A stretch of DNA of 64,000 bases from Streptomyces sp. CBMA152 (lineage in GTDB: Bacteria > Actinomycetota > Actinomycetes > Streptomycetales > Streptomycetaceae): positions 1 to 64,000 of the forward strand of contig NZ_MECJ01000016.1 in the NCBI RefSeq assembly GCF_014596475.1, given 5' to 3'. The first letter of the stretch is position 1; each line of letters opens with the position of its first letter. The notes below the pieces were generated by a model. The model was given only the letters and a program-made list of their open reading frames with translations, did not search any database and was not told where the DNA came from. The position numbers and the translations under genes were made by a program. Of the stretch, positions 15,524 to 23,413 are shown piece by piece.

Positions 15524-17323
15524 CTATCCTGCCTCCAGCCCCAGCGCGGTCGCCACCAGGCCGATATGGCTGAAGGCCTGCGGGAAGTTCCCCAACTGGC
15601 GCTTGGCCACCGGGTCGTACTCCTCGGCGAGCAGCCCCACGTCGTTGCGCAGCGCGAGGAGCCGCTCGAACAGCTCCCGCGCCTCCTTCTCGCGGCCGGT
15701 CAGCCGCAGCGCGTCGGCCAGCCAGAACGAGCAGACCAGGAACGTGCCCTCGGCGCCGGGCAGCCCGTCCACGGCGCGGCCGCGGCCCTCGGTGCTGTAG
15801 CGGCGCACGAAGCCGTCCCGGCCGAGCTCGGCCCGTACCGCGTCCACCGTCCCGATCACGCGCGGGTCGTCGCCCGGCAGGAATCCGACGCGCGGGATGA
15901 GCAGCGTCGCCGCGTCCAGCTCCTCGGACCCGTACGACTGCGTGAAGGTGTTGCGCTTCGGGTCGAACCCCTTCTCGCAGACCTCCCGGTGCACCTCGTC
16001 GCGCATGCGCCGCCAGCGCTCGGCGTCGCCGCGCCGCGCAGGGTCGCTCTCAAGGGCCTGGACCGCGCGGTCGGCGGCGACCCACGCCATCACCTTGGAG
16101 TGCACGAAGTGGCGGCGGGTGCCGCGTACCTCCCACAGCCCCTCGTCCGGCTCGCGCCAGCGCGACTCCAGGAAGCCGAGCAGGCTGAGCTCCACGTTCC
16201 AGGTGTGCGGCTTGGCGGCCATGCCCGCCATACGGGCCAGATGCAGCGAGTCGATGACCTCCCCGTACACATCGAGCTGGAGCTGGTCGACGGCGGCGTT
16301 GCCGATACGGACCGGGGTGGAGTCGAAGTGGCCGCTCAGCCACGGCAGTTCGACCTCCGGCAGCCGTCGCTCGCCGCCCAGGCCGTACATGATCTGGAGG
16401 TCGGCGGGGTCGCCCGCGACCGCGCGCAGCAGCCAGTCCCGCCAGGCCGCCGCCTCCTCCAGATACCCGGCGGTGACCAGCGCCTCCAGGGTGAGCGTGG
16501 AGTCGCGCAGCCAGCAGAAGCGGTAGTCCCAGTTGCGCACGCCTCCGATCTCCTCGGGGAGCGAGGTGGTGGGGGCCGCCACGATGCCGCCGGTCGGGGC
16601 GAAAGTGAGCGCCTTGAGCGTGATGAGGGAGCGGACCACGGCGTCCCGGTAGGGGCCCTCGGTGCGGCACTTGTCCGCCCACTCGCGCCAGTCCGCCAGG
16701 CTCTGCTCCAGTGCCTCGTGCGGATCGATTATCGACGGCCGGGGCTCGTGCGAGGGGTGCCAGGTGAGGACGAACGCGACCTTGTCGCCCGGCCCGACCG
16801 TGAACGACGAGCGGGTGCTCATCTGCTGGCCCCATGTCTTGACCGGCGGGTCGGTGCGCAGCCAGACCGAGTCGGGGCCCGCGACCGCCACCCGGTGGCC
16901 GTCGGCGCGGCGCACCCACGGCACCACCCGGCCGTAGTCGAAGCGCAGCCGCAGGACCGAGCTCATCTCCACGCTGCCGCTGACGCCCTCGACGATCCGT
17001 ACGACGTCCGGCATGACATCGCGCTGCGGCATGAAGTCGATGACCTTGACCGTGCCGGTGCGGGTCTCCCACACGGACTCCAGGACGAGCGAGTCGTCGA
17101 GGTAGGCGCGGCGCGTGCAGTCCCCGGCGCCCGCCGGGGCGATCCGCCAGTGGCCGTTGTCGTCGTCGCCGAGCAGCGCCGCGAAGCAGGCCGCCGAGTC
17201 GAAGCGGGGCAGGCACAGCCAGTCGACGGAGCCGTCCCGGCCCACCAGGGCGGCGGTCTGGAGATCGCCGATGAGGGCGTAGTCCTCGATGCGCTGGATA
17301 CGTCGCGTCACGCAGTGGCGCAT
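15524..17323 (-). CDS. Glycoside hydrolase family 15 protein (glucoamylase/trehalase-like)
   Basis: 599 residues. The N-terminal beta-sandwich begins RIEDYALIGDLQTAALVGRD, followed by the (alpha/alpha)6 barrel. Signatures are IGGVRNWDYRFCWLRDSTLT, the GH15 subsite loop, and the later NAAVDQLQLDVYGEVIDSLH with the acidic catalytic region, and the C-terminal EGTFLVCSFWLADAL. There is no signal peptide, so it acts on a cytoplasmic alpha-glucan or trehalose. Trehalose hydrolysis is known for some mycobacterial homologues. A GTG four codons in is an alternative start. The downstream SDR is probably co-transcribed. Confidence 0.9.
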   Translation of the reverse strand: MRHCVTRRIQRIEDYALIGDLQTAALVGRDGSVDWLCLPRFDSAACFAALLGDDDNGHWRIAPAGAGDCTRRAYLDDSLVLESVWETRTGTVKVIDFMPQRDVMPDVVRIVEGVSGSVEMSSVLRLRFDYGRVVPWVRRADGHRVAVAGPDSVWLRTDPPVKTWGQQMSTRSSFTVGPGDKVAFVLTWHPSHEPRPSIIDPHEALEQSLADWREWADKCRTEGPYRDAVVRSLITLKALTFAPTGGIVAAPTTSLPEEIGGVRNWDYRFCWLRDSTLTLEALVTAGYLEEAAAWRDWLLRAVAGDPADLQIMYGLGGERRLPEVELPWLSGHFDSTPVRIGNAAVDQLQLDVYGEVIDSLHLARMAGMAAKPHTWNVELSLLGFLESRWREPDEGLWEVRGTRRHFVHSKVMAWVAADRAVQALESDPARRGDAERWRRMRDEVHREVCEKGFDPKRNTFTQSYGSEELDAATLLIPRVGFLPGDDPRVIGTVDAVRAELGRDGFVRRYSTEGRGRAVDGLPGAEGTFLVCSFWLADALRLTGREKEARELFERLLALRNDVGLLAEEYDPVAKRQLGNFPQAFSHIGLVATALGLEAG

Positions 17324-17434
17324 TCCCGCCCGGCGGAATTGTCAATCAGGCCGATACGTCAATACGACCGGACGTACGCGAACGGAGCCCGCCGGTACGC
17401 GTCGGACGGTGGTGCGGCGGTGGTGCGTGGTGGT

Positions 17435-18220
17435 TCAGGCGGCCGCGGGCGCGGGCAGTTCGGTTTCGGCCTTCGCCGCCGCCTCGGCCCGGTCGCGCTT
17501 CTCGCGGCGGACCAGGATCACCCAGCCGACCGGGACTCCGGCGGTGAACAGCCACCACTGGACGGCGTACGCCATGTGGGGACCGATCGAGGAGTGGTCG
17601 GGGGCGGGGATCAGCTCGGGGGAGTCCGACTCGGGCGCGGTCTGCTCGATGTAGCCGCCGAGAACCGGCCGGCCGAGCGCCTTTTGCTGCTGGGCGCTGC
17701 TGATGAGCATGACCTGGCGCGGCGGCAGCCCCTTGACGTCCTTGATGCCGCTGGCCGCGGTCGTCTGGTCGGCCATCAGCCGGCCGGTGACGGTGACGTC
17801 GCCCTTGGGCGGGGCGGGGATCTTCGGGAACTCGGTCTGGCTGCCGTTGTCCGCCACCCAGCCGCGGTTGATCAGCACGGTCGGGCCGCTGTCGAGGATG
17901 AACGGGGTGAGCACGTGGTAGCCGACCCGGCCGTCGGCCGCGGTCCGCCGGCGCACGACGACCTCATGGGCCGTGTCGTACGTACCGGTGGCCGTGACCC
18001 GCAGCCAGTACTGGGAGTGCGGGACGACATGTCCGGGGGAGGTGAGCTGGGTCACCGGGACCGGCTTCGCCTTCAGGTTGTCCGCTATGACGGAGTTCTG
18101 CGCGACGCGGTGCTGGTGGCGGTGCAGCTGCCAGAAGCCCAGCTCGATCATCGTGGGGATGAGAACGAGGGCGAGGAGGGTGACGAGCACCCACTGCCGG
18201 GACAACAGGAAGCGGTACAC
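17435..18220 (-). CDS. SURF1 family cytochrome oxidase assembly protein
   Basis: 261 residues from GTG 18220 (YRFLLSRQWVLVTLLAL). Two membrane helices, at the N-terminus (about 10-30) and at the C-terminus (WLFTAGVPVGWVILVRREK), bracket an extracytoplasmic domain, the SURF1 topology. The family marks GFWQLHRHQ after helix 1, TVLINRGWV in the centre and a Tyr/Trp-rich HMAYAVQWWLF before helix 2 are present. SURF1 assists haem insertion into cytochrome aa3. The start is uncertain: no ribosome site precedes the GTG, and a TTG at 18235 has GGGAG adjacent. Confidence 0.85.
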   Translation of the reverse strand: MYRFLLSRQWVLVTLLALVLIPTMIELGFWQLHRHQHRVAQNSVIADNLKAKPVPVTQLTSPGHVVPHSQYWLRVTATGTYDTAHEVVVRRRTAADGRVGYHVLTPFILDSGPTVLINRGWVADNGSQTEFPKIPAPPKGDVTVTGRLMADQTTAASGIKDVKGLPPRQVMLISSAQQQKALGRPVLGGYIEQTAPESDSPELIPAPDHSSIGPHMAYAVQWWLFTAGVPVGWVILVRREKRDRAEAAAKAETELPAPAAA

Positions 18221-18321
18221 CCCATGAAGGTACAACTCCCACCATGGGGTGTTCTCAGGGGGTCGGGGTACGCAGGGCCGGACCTTCGGGGTACGGGAGG
18301 CCCGGCCTTCGGTACGGGGGA

Positions 18322-18555
18322 TCACACCTTGTCGACGATGCCCACCCTGCCCTCCGCCCGGGCGCAGTGCCCGCCGCAGTACCAGTGGCCCTCGACCTCG
18401 ACGCCCTGGCCGATGACCTGGACCCGGCAGTGTTCGCAGATGGGCGCCATGCGGTGGATGGCGCAGGAGAAGCAGTCGAAGACATGCACCGCGCCCTGCG
18501 CGTGCACCTCGAAGGACATCCCGTAGTCGTTTCCGCAGACCTCGCAACGTGCCAT
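18322..18555 (-). CDS. Small zinc-ribbon-like protein with four cysteine pairs
   Basis: 77 residues from ATG 18555. Cysteines are at 4 and 7, 28 and 31, 40 and 43, and 60 and 64 (CEVC, CFSC, CEHC, CGGHC), with interspersed histidines. This fits two zinc-ribbon modules. The N-terminal MARCEVCGNDYGMSFEVHA is conserved in streptomycete proteins of unknown role. It lies between the SURF1 and exonuclease genes on the same strand. No catalytic residues; a metal-binding structural or nucleic-acid-binding role is possible. Confidence 0.78.
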   Translation of the reverse strand: MARCEVCGNDYGMSFEVHAQGAVHVFDCFSCAIHRMAPICEHCRVQVIGQGVEVEGHWYCGGHCARAEGRVGIVDKV

Positions 18556-18608
18556 GCGCCACAGGGTGGAGCGCGCCGGGCCGCATCGGTGGGCGGCACG
18601 CCCTGCAC

Positions 18609-19589
18609 TCACCCGTCTGCCGGAGCCACGTCCCGCAGCAGCTGGGTGAAGGCGGCCTCGTCGACGACCGGTGTGCCGAACGACTTCGCCTTGACGGTCT
18701 TCGACGTCGCCGAGTCGGGGTCGTTGGTCACCAGCAGACTGGTGAGCCGGGACACACTGGTCGCCACGTGCAGCCCGGCCTCGACCGCCCGGTCCTCCAG
18801 GAGCTCCCGGTCGACGGAGGTGTCCCCGGAGAACGCCACCCGCATGCCCTGCTTGAGTGGTTTGTCCGCTTCGTAACGCCCGGGGTTGGGGTACGGGCAC
18901 GCCGGACGCTTACGGGCCGGGCGCCAGCTCGCGCCGCGTCCGTACGAACCGGTCGCCTGGTAGCCGATGCGCGGCGCGGCCGGCGCGTCCGACCACTCGG
19001 TCAGCGGGCGGCATTCCAGGAGCGGCAGCCGCGCCCCGACCCGCGCCGCCTCGTGCAGGCTCGGGCGGAACGCCTCGGCCAGCACGCGCGCGTCGTCGAG
19101 CGCGTGGTGCGCGTGCTGCTGCACCACTCCGAAGTGCGCGGCCAGCGACTCCAGCTTGTGGTTGGGCAGCGGCAGGGCGAGCTCCTTGGAGAGCGCGATG
19201 GTGCACAGCCGCTGGCGTACCGGCGCGGTCCGCTTGGCCCGCGCGTACTCCCTGGCGATCATCTGCCAGTCGAAGATCGCGTTGTGCGCGACCAGGACGC
19301 GGCCGTCCAGGCGCTCGGCGAACTCCCCGGCGATGTCCGGGAAGAGCGGCGCGTCGGCCAGGACGTCGGTGGTCAGGCCGTGGATCCACACCGGCCCGGG
19401 GTCGCGCTCGGGGTTGACCAGCGTGTACCAGTGGTCCTCGACATTGCCCTGGGCGTCCAGGCGGTAGACGGCAGCAGAAATTATCCGGTCGTCGCGGGCG
19501 AGTCCGGTGGTCTCCACGTCGACGACCGCGTACCCCTGCGGGTAGGCGGTCGGCCACGTCGGCGCTGCTGTCGTACGGTCGTCGAGCAT
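18609..19589 (-). CDS. DEDDh 3'-5' exonuclease with C-terminal BRCT domain
   Basis: 326 residues. The exonuclease domain has the DEDDh motifs: VVDVETTGL (Asp24, Glu26), HNAIFDWQMI and HHALDDARVL, as in the DNA polymerase III epsilon subunit. After a basic linker (GRGASWRPARKRP), residues about 248-326 form a BRCT domain (GMRVAFSGDTSVDRELLEDR through TKTVKAKSFGTPVV). It is probably used in repair or replication proofreading. An ATG at 19589 is chosen; a TATTCT hexamer eight bases before it suggests a leaderless transcript, though an in-frame GTG lies at 19595. Confidence 0.88.
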   Translation of the reverse strand: MLDDRTTAAPTWPTAYPQGYAVVDVETTGLARDDRIISAAVYRLDAQGNVEDHWYTLVNPERDPGPVWIHGLTTDVLADAPLFPDIAGEFAERLDGRVLVAHNAIFDWQMIAREYARAKRTAPVRQRLCTIALSKELALPLPNHKLESLAAHFGVVQQHAHHALDDARVLAEAFRPSLHEAARVGARLPLLECRPLTEWSDAPAAPRIGYQATGSYGRGASWRPARKRPACPYPNPGRYEADKPLKQGMRVAFSGDTSVDRELLEDRAVEAGLHVATSVSRLTSLLVTNDPDSATSKTVKAKSFGTPVVDEAAFTQLLRDVAPADG

Positions 19590-19635
19590 GGTCACAGAGA
19601 ATACGGGGCCGCACTGACAGTCCGACCGGCGCCCG

Positions 19636-20259
19636 TCAACACGGCTGCGCCAGCAGCCCGTCCACGAGGGCCCGCACCGAGGTCGCGAACAGCCGCTCCG
19701 GGTCCGCCGGCCGGGCCAGCGCGCGGGCGAGCGCCGGGTCGTGTTCGGCGGCCGCGGTGTGCCACAGCTCGTCCTCGGCGGGGTGCTGGGCGGGGGCGCG
19801 TTCGCGGTAGCGCTCGACCAGGACGTGGCCGACGACCTGGACCTGGACGGCCTGGACCACCCGCGCGGCCGCCGCTCCGCGCAGCCCGGCCGTGTGGACC
19901 TCGTGGACCAGGGCCTGCTGGGCGGGCAGGAACATCCGCTCGGTCAGGCCGCGTTCATGGACCAGCGCGATCAGATGCGGACGCTCGCGCAGCTCCCGGC
20001 GCAGGGCGGTGGCGACCGAGACGATCCGGGCGGCCGGGGTGCGCCCGCGCGGCCGGATCTCACCGAGCTCGCGCACGGTCCGCTCGACGAGCGCGTCGAG
20101 CAGCGACTCGCGGTTGCCGACGTGCCAGTAGATCGAGGTCACCGCCGTGCCCAGCTCGGCGGCGAGCTTGCGCATGCTGAGGGCTGCCGGGCCGTGCTGT
20201 CTGACCAGGGCCTCGGCGGTCGTCAGGATCTCCTCGCGGCTCAGAGACGTACGCGTCAT
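19636..20259 (-). CDS. TetR family transcriptional regulator
   Basis: 207 residues. The N-terminal DNA-binding domain has the helix-turn-helix ALSMRKLAAELGTAVTSIYWHVGNRESLLDALVER at about residues 25-58. The C-terminal ligand domain is alanine/arginine-rich with no recognisable ligand motif. It is divergent from the acetoacetate decarboxylase operon, and a perfect 15-base palindrome in the shared interval is the obvious operator. It probably represses itself and the catabolic operon until a pathway metabolite binds. Confidence 0.9.
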   Translation of the reverse strand: MTRTSLSREEILTTAEALVRQHGPAALSMRKLAAELGTAVTSIYWHVGNRESLLDALVERTVRELGEIRPRGRTPAARIVSVATALRRELRERPHLIALVHERGLTERMFLPAQQALVHEVHTAGLRGAAAARVVQAVQVQVVGHVLVERYRERAPAQHPAEDELWHTAAAEHDPALARALARPADPERLFATSVRALVDGLLAQPC

Positions 20260-20317
20260 GGTCCGCCTTCTTCCAACTCCGGTTCCCGCACGGCTCTTTA
20301 CCCTTCATCGGCGGCGG

Positions 20318-20332
20318 TGTAACTGTGTTACA
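20318..20332. promoter_or_regulatory. TetR operator palindrome
   Basis: TGTAACTGTGTTACA is a perfect inverted repeat with 6-base arms (TGTAAC/GTTACA) around a 3-base spacer. It lies about 60 bases from each divergent start codon (TetR at 20259, decarboxylase at 20395). It is AT-rich in a GC-rich gap, the usual look of a TetR-family operator. Confidence 0.7.
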
Positions 20333-20394
20333 GAACCCCGGGGGACGGCACGGCGACCACAGGCTGAGGCACGACCGACGAAGGGTGGTACGAC

Positions 20395-21192
20395 ATGGCA
20401 CGCGTACGGTACGGCGCTCGTACTCAGGAGGAGATCCGGGCCGCGCGCACCGCGAGCTCCAAGCTTCCCGACATCTGGTCCACCGGTGTGACGGCCGTCT
20501 GGGAGAGCGATCCGGACGCGGTCGCGGCCGTTCTGCCGCCGCCACTCAAGCCCGCCGAGAAGTCACTCGTACGGGCGAACATCAGCCGCGTCGAGCTGCC
20601 CGGCTATCCGCTCGGCGCGGGCTCGGTGGCGGTCTCCGCCGTCCATGACGGGCTGCCGGGGTGGTACCCGCTCGTGATGCCGATGACCCATGAGCGCGCG
20701 CTGATCGGCGGGCGCGAGGTGTTCGGCGAGCCGAAGAAGCTCGGGGAGGTCACCGTCGAGCGGGACGGCCTGGTCGTACGGGCCGCGCTGGCCCGGCACG
20801 GCATCGCCTTCGTCGAGGTGCGCGGGGCCGTCGACAGCGTCCTGCCGCTGCCGGAGCCCACCGAGAAGATCGACTTCTACTTCAAGTTCCTGCCCGCCGT
20901 GGACGGCGAGGGCTTCGAGATGGACCCCGTCCTGGTCCACTGCGTACGGAACGAGAAGGTCCGCAAGCTGGAGCGGATCACCGGGGACGTGGTGCTGCGC
21001 GAGTCGATGTACGACCCCGTCGCCGATCTGCCGGTGCGCCGCGTCGTGGAGATCACCATCGGCGAGAAGACCACCGACCAGCGCGGCCGGGTGGCCGAAC
21101 GGGTCAGCGCGCAGGCCCTGTTGCCGTACATCCACCAGCGTTACGACGACCCGCAGCAGATCCTCGACGGGCCGCCGGCGGGGAGTGTCTGA
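20395..21192 (+). CDS. Acetoacetate decarboxylase family protein
   Basis: 265 residues. The fold is indicated by VELPGYPLGAGSVAVSAVHD, then WYPLVMPMTHERALIGGREVFGEPKKLGEV, in which the KK of EPKKLG corresponds to the Schiff-base lysine region of acetoacetate decarboxylase. Members decarboxylate beta-keto acids or act as other lysine-imine enzymes. First gene of a tightly spaced operon with an SDR and two amidohydrolases; the SDR start overlaps this stop by one base, so translation is coupled. The true substrate is unknown. Confidence 0.82.
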   Translation: MARVRYGARTQEEIRAARTASSKLPDIWSTGVTAVWESDPDAVAAVLPPPLKPAEKSLVRANISRVELPGYPLGAGSVAVSAVHDGLPGWYPLVMPMTHERALIGGREVFGEPKKLGEVTVERDGLVVRAALARHGIAFVEVRGAVDSVLPLPEPTEKIDFYFKFLPAVDGEGFEMDPVLVHCVRNEKVRKLERITGDVVLRESMYDPVADLPVRRVVEITIGEKTTDQRGRVAERVSAQALLPYIHQRYDDPQQILDGPPAGSV

Positions 21193-22076
21193 TGCGGCTC
21201 GCCGAGGGGCAGACCGCGGTCGTCACGGGCGCGGCGAGCGGGATCGGGCTCGCGATGGCCCGCCGGTTCGCGGCCGAGGGCCTGAACGTCGTCCTCGCCG
21301 ACGTCGAGGAGGCGGCCCTGGACAAGGCGGCCGAGGAGTTGCGCGAGGAGGGCGCGCGGGTGCACGCGCGCGTGGTCGATGTCTCCGAGCGCGAGGAGGT
21401 GCGGGCGCTCGCCGACGCCGCGTACGACACCTTCGAGGGTGTCCATGTGCTCTGCAACAACGCGGGCGTCGGCTCCGGGGCCGAGGGCCGGATGTGGGAG
21501 CACGAGGTCAACGACTGGAAGTGGGCCTTCGCCGTGAATGTGTGGGGCGTCTTCCACGGCATCCAGGCCTTCGTGCCCCGCATGATCGCCTCGGGCGAGC
21601 CGGGCCATGTGGTCAACACCTCCTCCAGCGACGGCGGGATCGCGCCGCTGCCCACCGCGTCCGTGTACGCGGTCACCAAGGCGGCCGTCGTCACCATGAC
21701 CGAGTCGCTGTACGCGCATCTGAAGGCGGAGCACGCGCGCGTGGGCGCGTCCGTGCTCTTCCCCGGCCCGCACATGCTGCGCACCGGCCTGTGGGAGTCG
21801 CACCGCAACCGGCCCGAGCGGTACGCCAAGGAGCGGCCCCGCAAAACGCCCTACCGCAGCCTGGACCAGTGGGAGGCGGCGATGCGGGCGGCCGGGCGCG
21901 AGATCCACTTCACCCCGGTCGAGGACGTCGCCGGGACGGTCGTGGACGGCATCCGGGCCGACCGCTTCTGGCTGCTCCCGCCGAGCGAGCACAGCGACGC
22001 GCAGATCAGGGCCAGGTCGCGGTCGATGCTGGACCGGGCCGAACCGACGTACCTGGAGAACTTCGTTCTCGACTGA
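21192..22076 (+). CDS. SDR family oxidoreductase
   Basis: 294 residues. TGAASGIG (residues 14-21) is the Rossmann loop, NNAGVGSG follows at about 92-99, and the catalytic Ser-Tyr-Lys set is in SSSDGGIAPLPTASVYAVTKAAV. The C-terminal region is longer than the common 250-residue SDR and ends with YLENFVLD. It likely oxidises a cyclic or secondary alcohol within the TetR-controlled operon. Its stop lies inside the first unit of a 7-base tandem repeat. Confidence 0.88.
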   Translation: MRLAEGQTAVVTGAASGIGLAMARRFAAEGLNVVLADVEEAALDKAAEELREEGARVHARVVDVSEREEVRALADAAYDTFEGVHVLCNNAGVGSGAEGRMWEHEVNDWKWAFAVNVWGVFHGIQAFVPRMIASGEPGHVVNTSSSDGGIAPLPTASVYAVTKAAVVTMTESLYAHLKAEHARVGASVLFPGPHMLRTGLWESHRNRPERYAKERPRKTPYRSLDQWEAAMRAAGREIHFTPVEDVAGTVVDGIRADRFWLLPPSEHSDAQIRARSRSMLDRAEPTYLENFVLD

Positions 22077-22123
22077 GGACAGAGGCAAGAGGACTGAGGA
22101 CTGACGACCGAGGACCGAGGACG
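22075..22123 (+). repeat. Seven-copy heptanucleotide repeat carrying GAGG cores
   Basis: Seven adjacent 7-base units (GAGGACA, GAGGCAA, GAGGACT, GAGGACT, GACGACC, GAGGACC, GAGGACG) fill the gap between the SDR stop and the amidohydrolase start. Six contain a GAGG Shine-Dalgarno-like core. The last GAGG is nine bases before the ATG at 22130, so the repeat supplies the ribosome site. Confidence 0.8.
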
Positions 22124-22129
22124 GCAGTG

Positions 22130-23413
22130 ATGACCGAGCCGAACGACCCGTATCTGATCATTTCCTCCGACTGCCACGCCGGACTGCCCACCGAGCGGTA
22201 CCGGCCCTATCTCGACCCCCGTTTCCACCGGGAGTTCGACGACTTCCTCGCCGGGCGCGAGCGGCGCCGCGAGGAGATGACCCGCCTGGGCGTACGCAAC
22301 GAGGCCTTCGCGGCCAAGTGGTTCGCCGACAACGAGGAAGGCCTCACAGGCGGTTGGGACGTCGAACGGCGGCTCAAGGAGCTCGACGGCGACGGGGTGG
22401 CGGCCGAGGTCGTCTTCCCCGACGCGGACGCCGTGGACAGCCAGACCGCCGCGCCCTTCGGCGTGGGCCTGGGCCTCTCCGGCGACCAGGACCCCGACCT
22501 CGGCATGGCGGGCGCCCAGGCGCACAACCGCTGGCTCGCCGAGTTCGTCGGGCAGCATCCCGAACGGCACTGCGGGGTCGCCCTGCTGCCGGTGACCGGC
22601 GACGTCACGCGCGTGGTGGCCGAGATCCACCGGGCCAGGGAGTCGGGGCTCGGGGCGCTGATGATCCCCTCGATGTGGGTCGACAAGGCCCCGTACCACG
22701 ACCGCCGTTACGACCCGGTGTGGGCGGCGGCCGCCGAGACCGGGATGCCGCTGGTCACCCACTCGGGCGCCGCGCCCCGCCACGAATACGGCGACCACCT
22801 GGGTATCTACGTCAGCGAGGTCACCTGGTGGCCCGCCCGGCCGCTGTGGTTCCTGCTCTGGTCCGGCGTCTTCGAACGCCATCCGGGGCTGAGGTTCGGG
22901 GTGGCGGAGTCGGGCTGCTGGTGGCTGCCGAACCTGCTGTGGTTCATGGACCGGCTGTATCTGGGCGCCCACGGCGGCAAGAAGCTCTCGCCGTTCGCCG
23001 AGCTCAAGCGGCCGCCCAGCGAGTACCTGGACCGCCAGATCTTCGTCTGTGCCACCAACACCAAGCGCCGCGAGCTCGCCCAGCGCTACGAGATCGGCAT
23101 CGACAACATCCTGTGGGGCTCCGACTTCCCGCACCCGGAAGGCACCTGGCCGCACACCCGGGAGTGGCTGAAGAAGACCTTCCACGACATCCCGGTGACC
23201 GAGACGCGCCGCATGCTGGGTCTGGCGGCCGCCGAGGTCTTCGGCTTCGACACCGCCGCGCTTGCCCCGATCGCCCGCCGCATCGGCCCGACCCCGGCCG
23301 AACTCGGCCAGAGCGACGACCAGTCGGCCGTCGAGGCGTCCTGGGCGCGCTCGCGAGAGGTGGGTCGGCACTGGCTCACCGACCACGACTTCCCGGTCCT
23401 GGGGGCGTCATGA
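22130..23413 (+). CDS. Amidohydrolase family protein (metal-dependent, ACMSD/OHCU-like)
   Basis: 427 residues from ATG 22130. The opening ISSDCHAGLP is the HxH-like first-strand motif of this subgroup. Then come AAEVVFPDADAV, AHNRWLAEFVGQHP, the metal-ligand histidine in MPLVTHSGAAPR, and the late GSDFPHPEGTWPH with the conserved aspartate. The family hydrolyses or decarboxylates ring-cleavage products and related acids using zinc. The next gene is a paralogue with an overlapping start, so a heteromeric or two-step reaction is plausible. About 25 residues longer than minimal family members. Confidence 0.87.
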   Translation: MTEPNDPYLIISSDCHAGLPTERYRPYLDPRFHREFDDFLAGRERRREEMTRLGVRNEAFAAKWFADNEEGLTGGWDVERRLKELDGDGVAAEVVFPDADAVDSQTAAPFGVGLGLSGDQDPDLGMAGAQAHNRWLAEFVGQHPERHCGVALLPVTGDVTRVVAEIHRARESGLGALMIPSMWVDKAPYHDRRYDPVWAAAAETGMPLVTHSGAAPRHEYGDHLGIYVSEVTWWPARPLWFLLWSGVFERHPGLRFGVAESGCWWLPNLLWFMDRLYLGAHGGKKLSPFAELKRPPSEYLDRQIFVCATNTKRRELAQRYEIGIDNILWGSDFPHPEGTWPHTREWLKKTFHDIPVTETRRMLGLAAAEVFGFDTAALAPIARRIGPTPAELGQSDDQSAVEASWARSREVGRHWLTDHDFPVLGAS

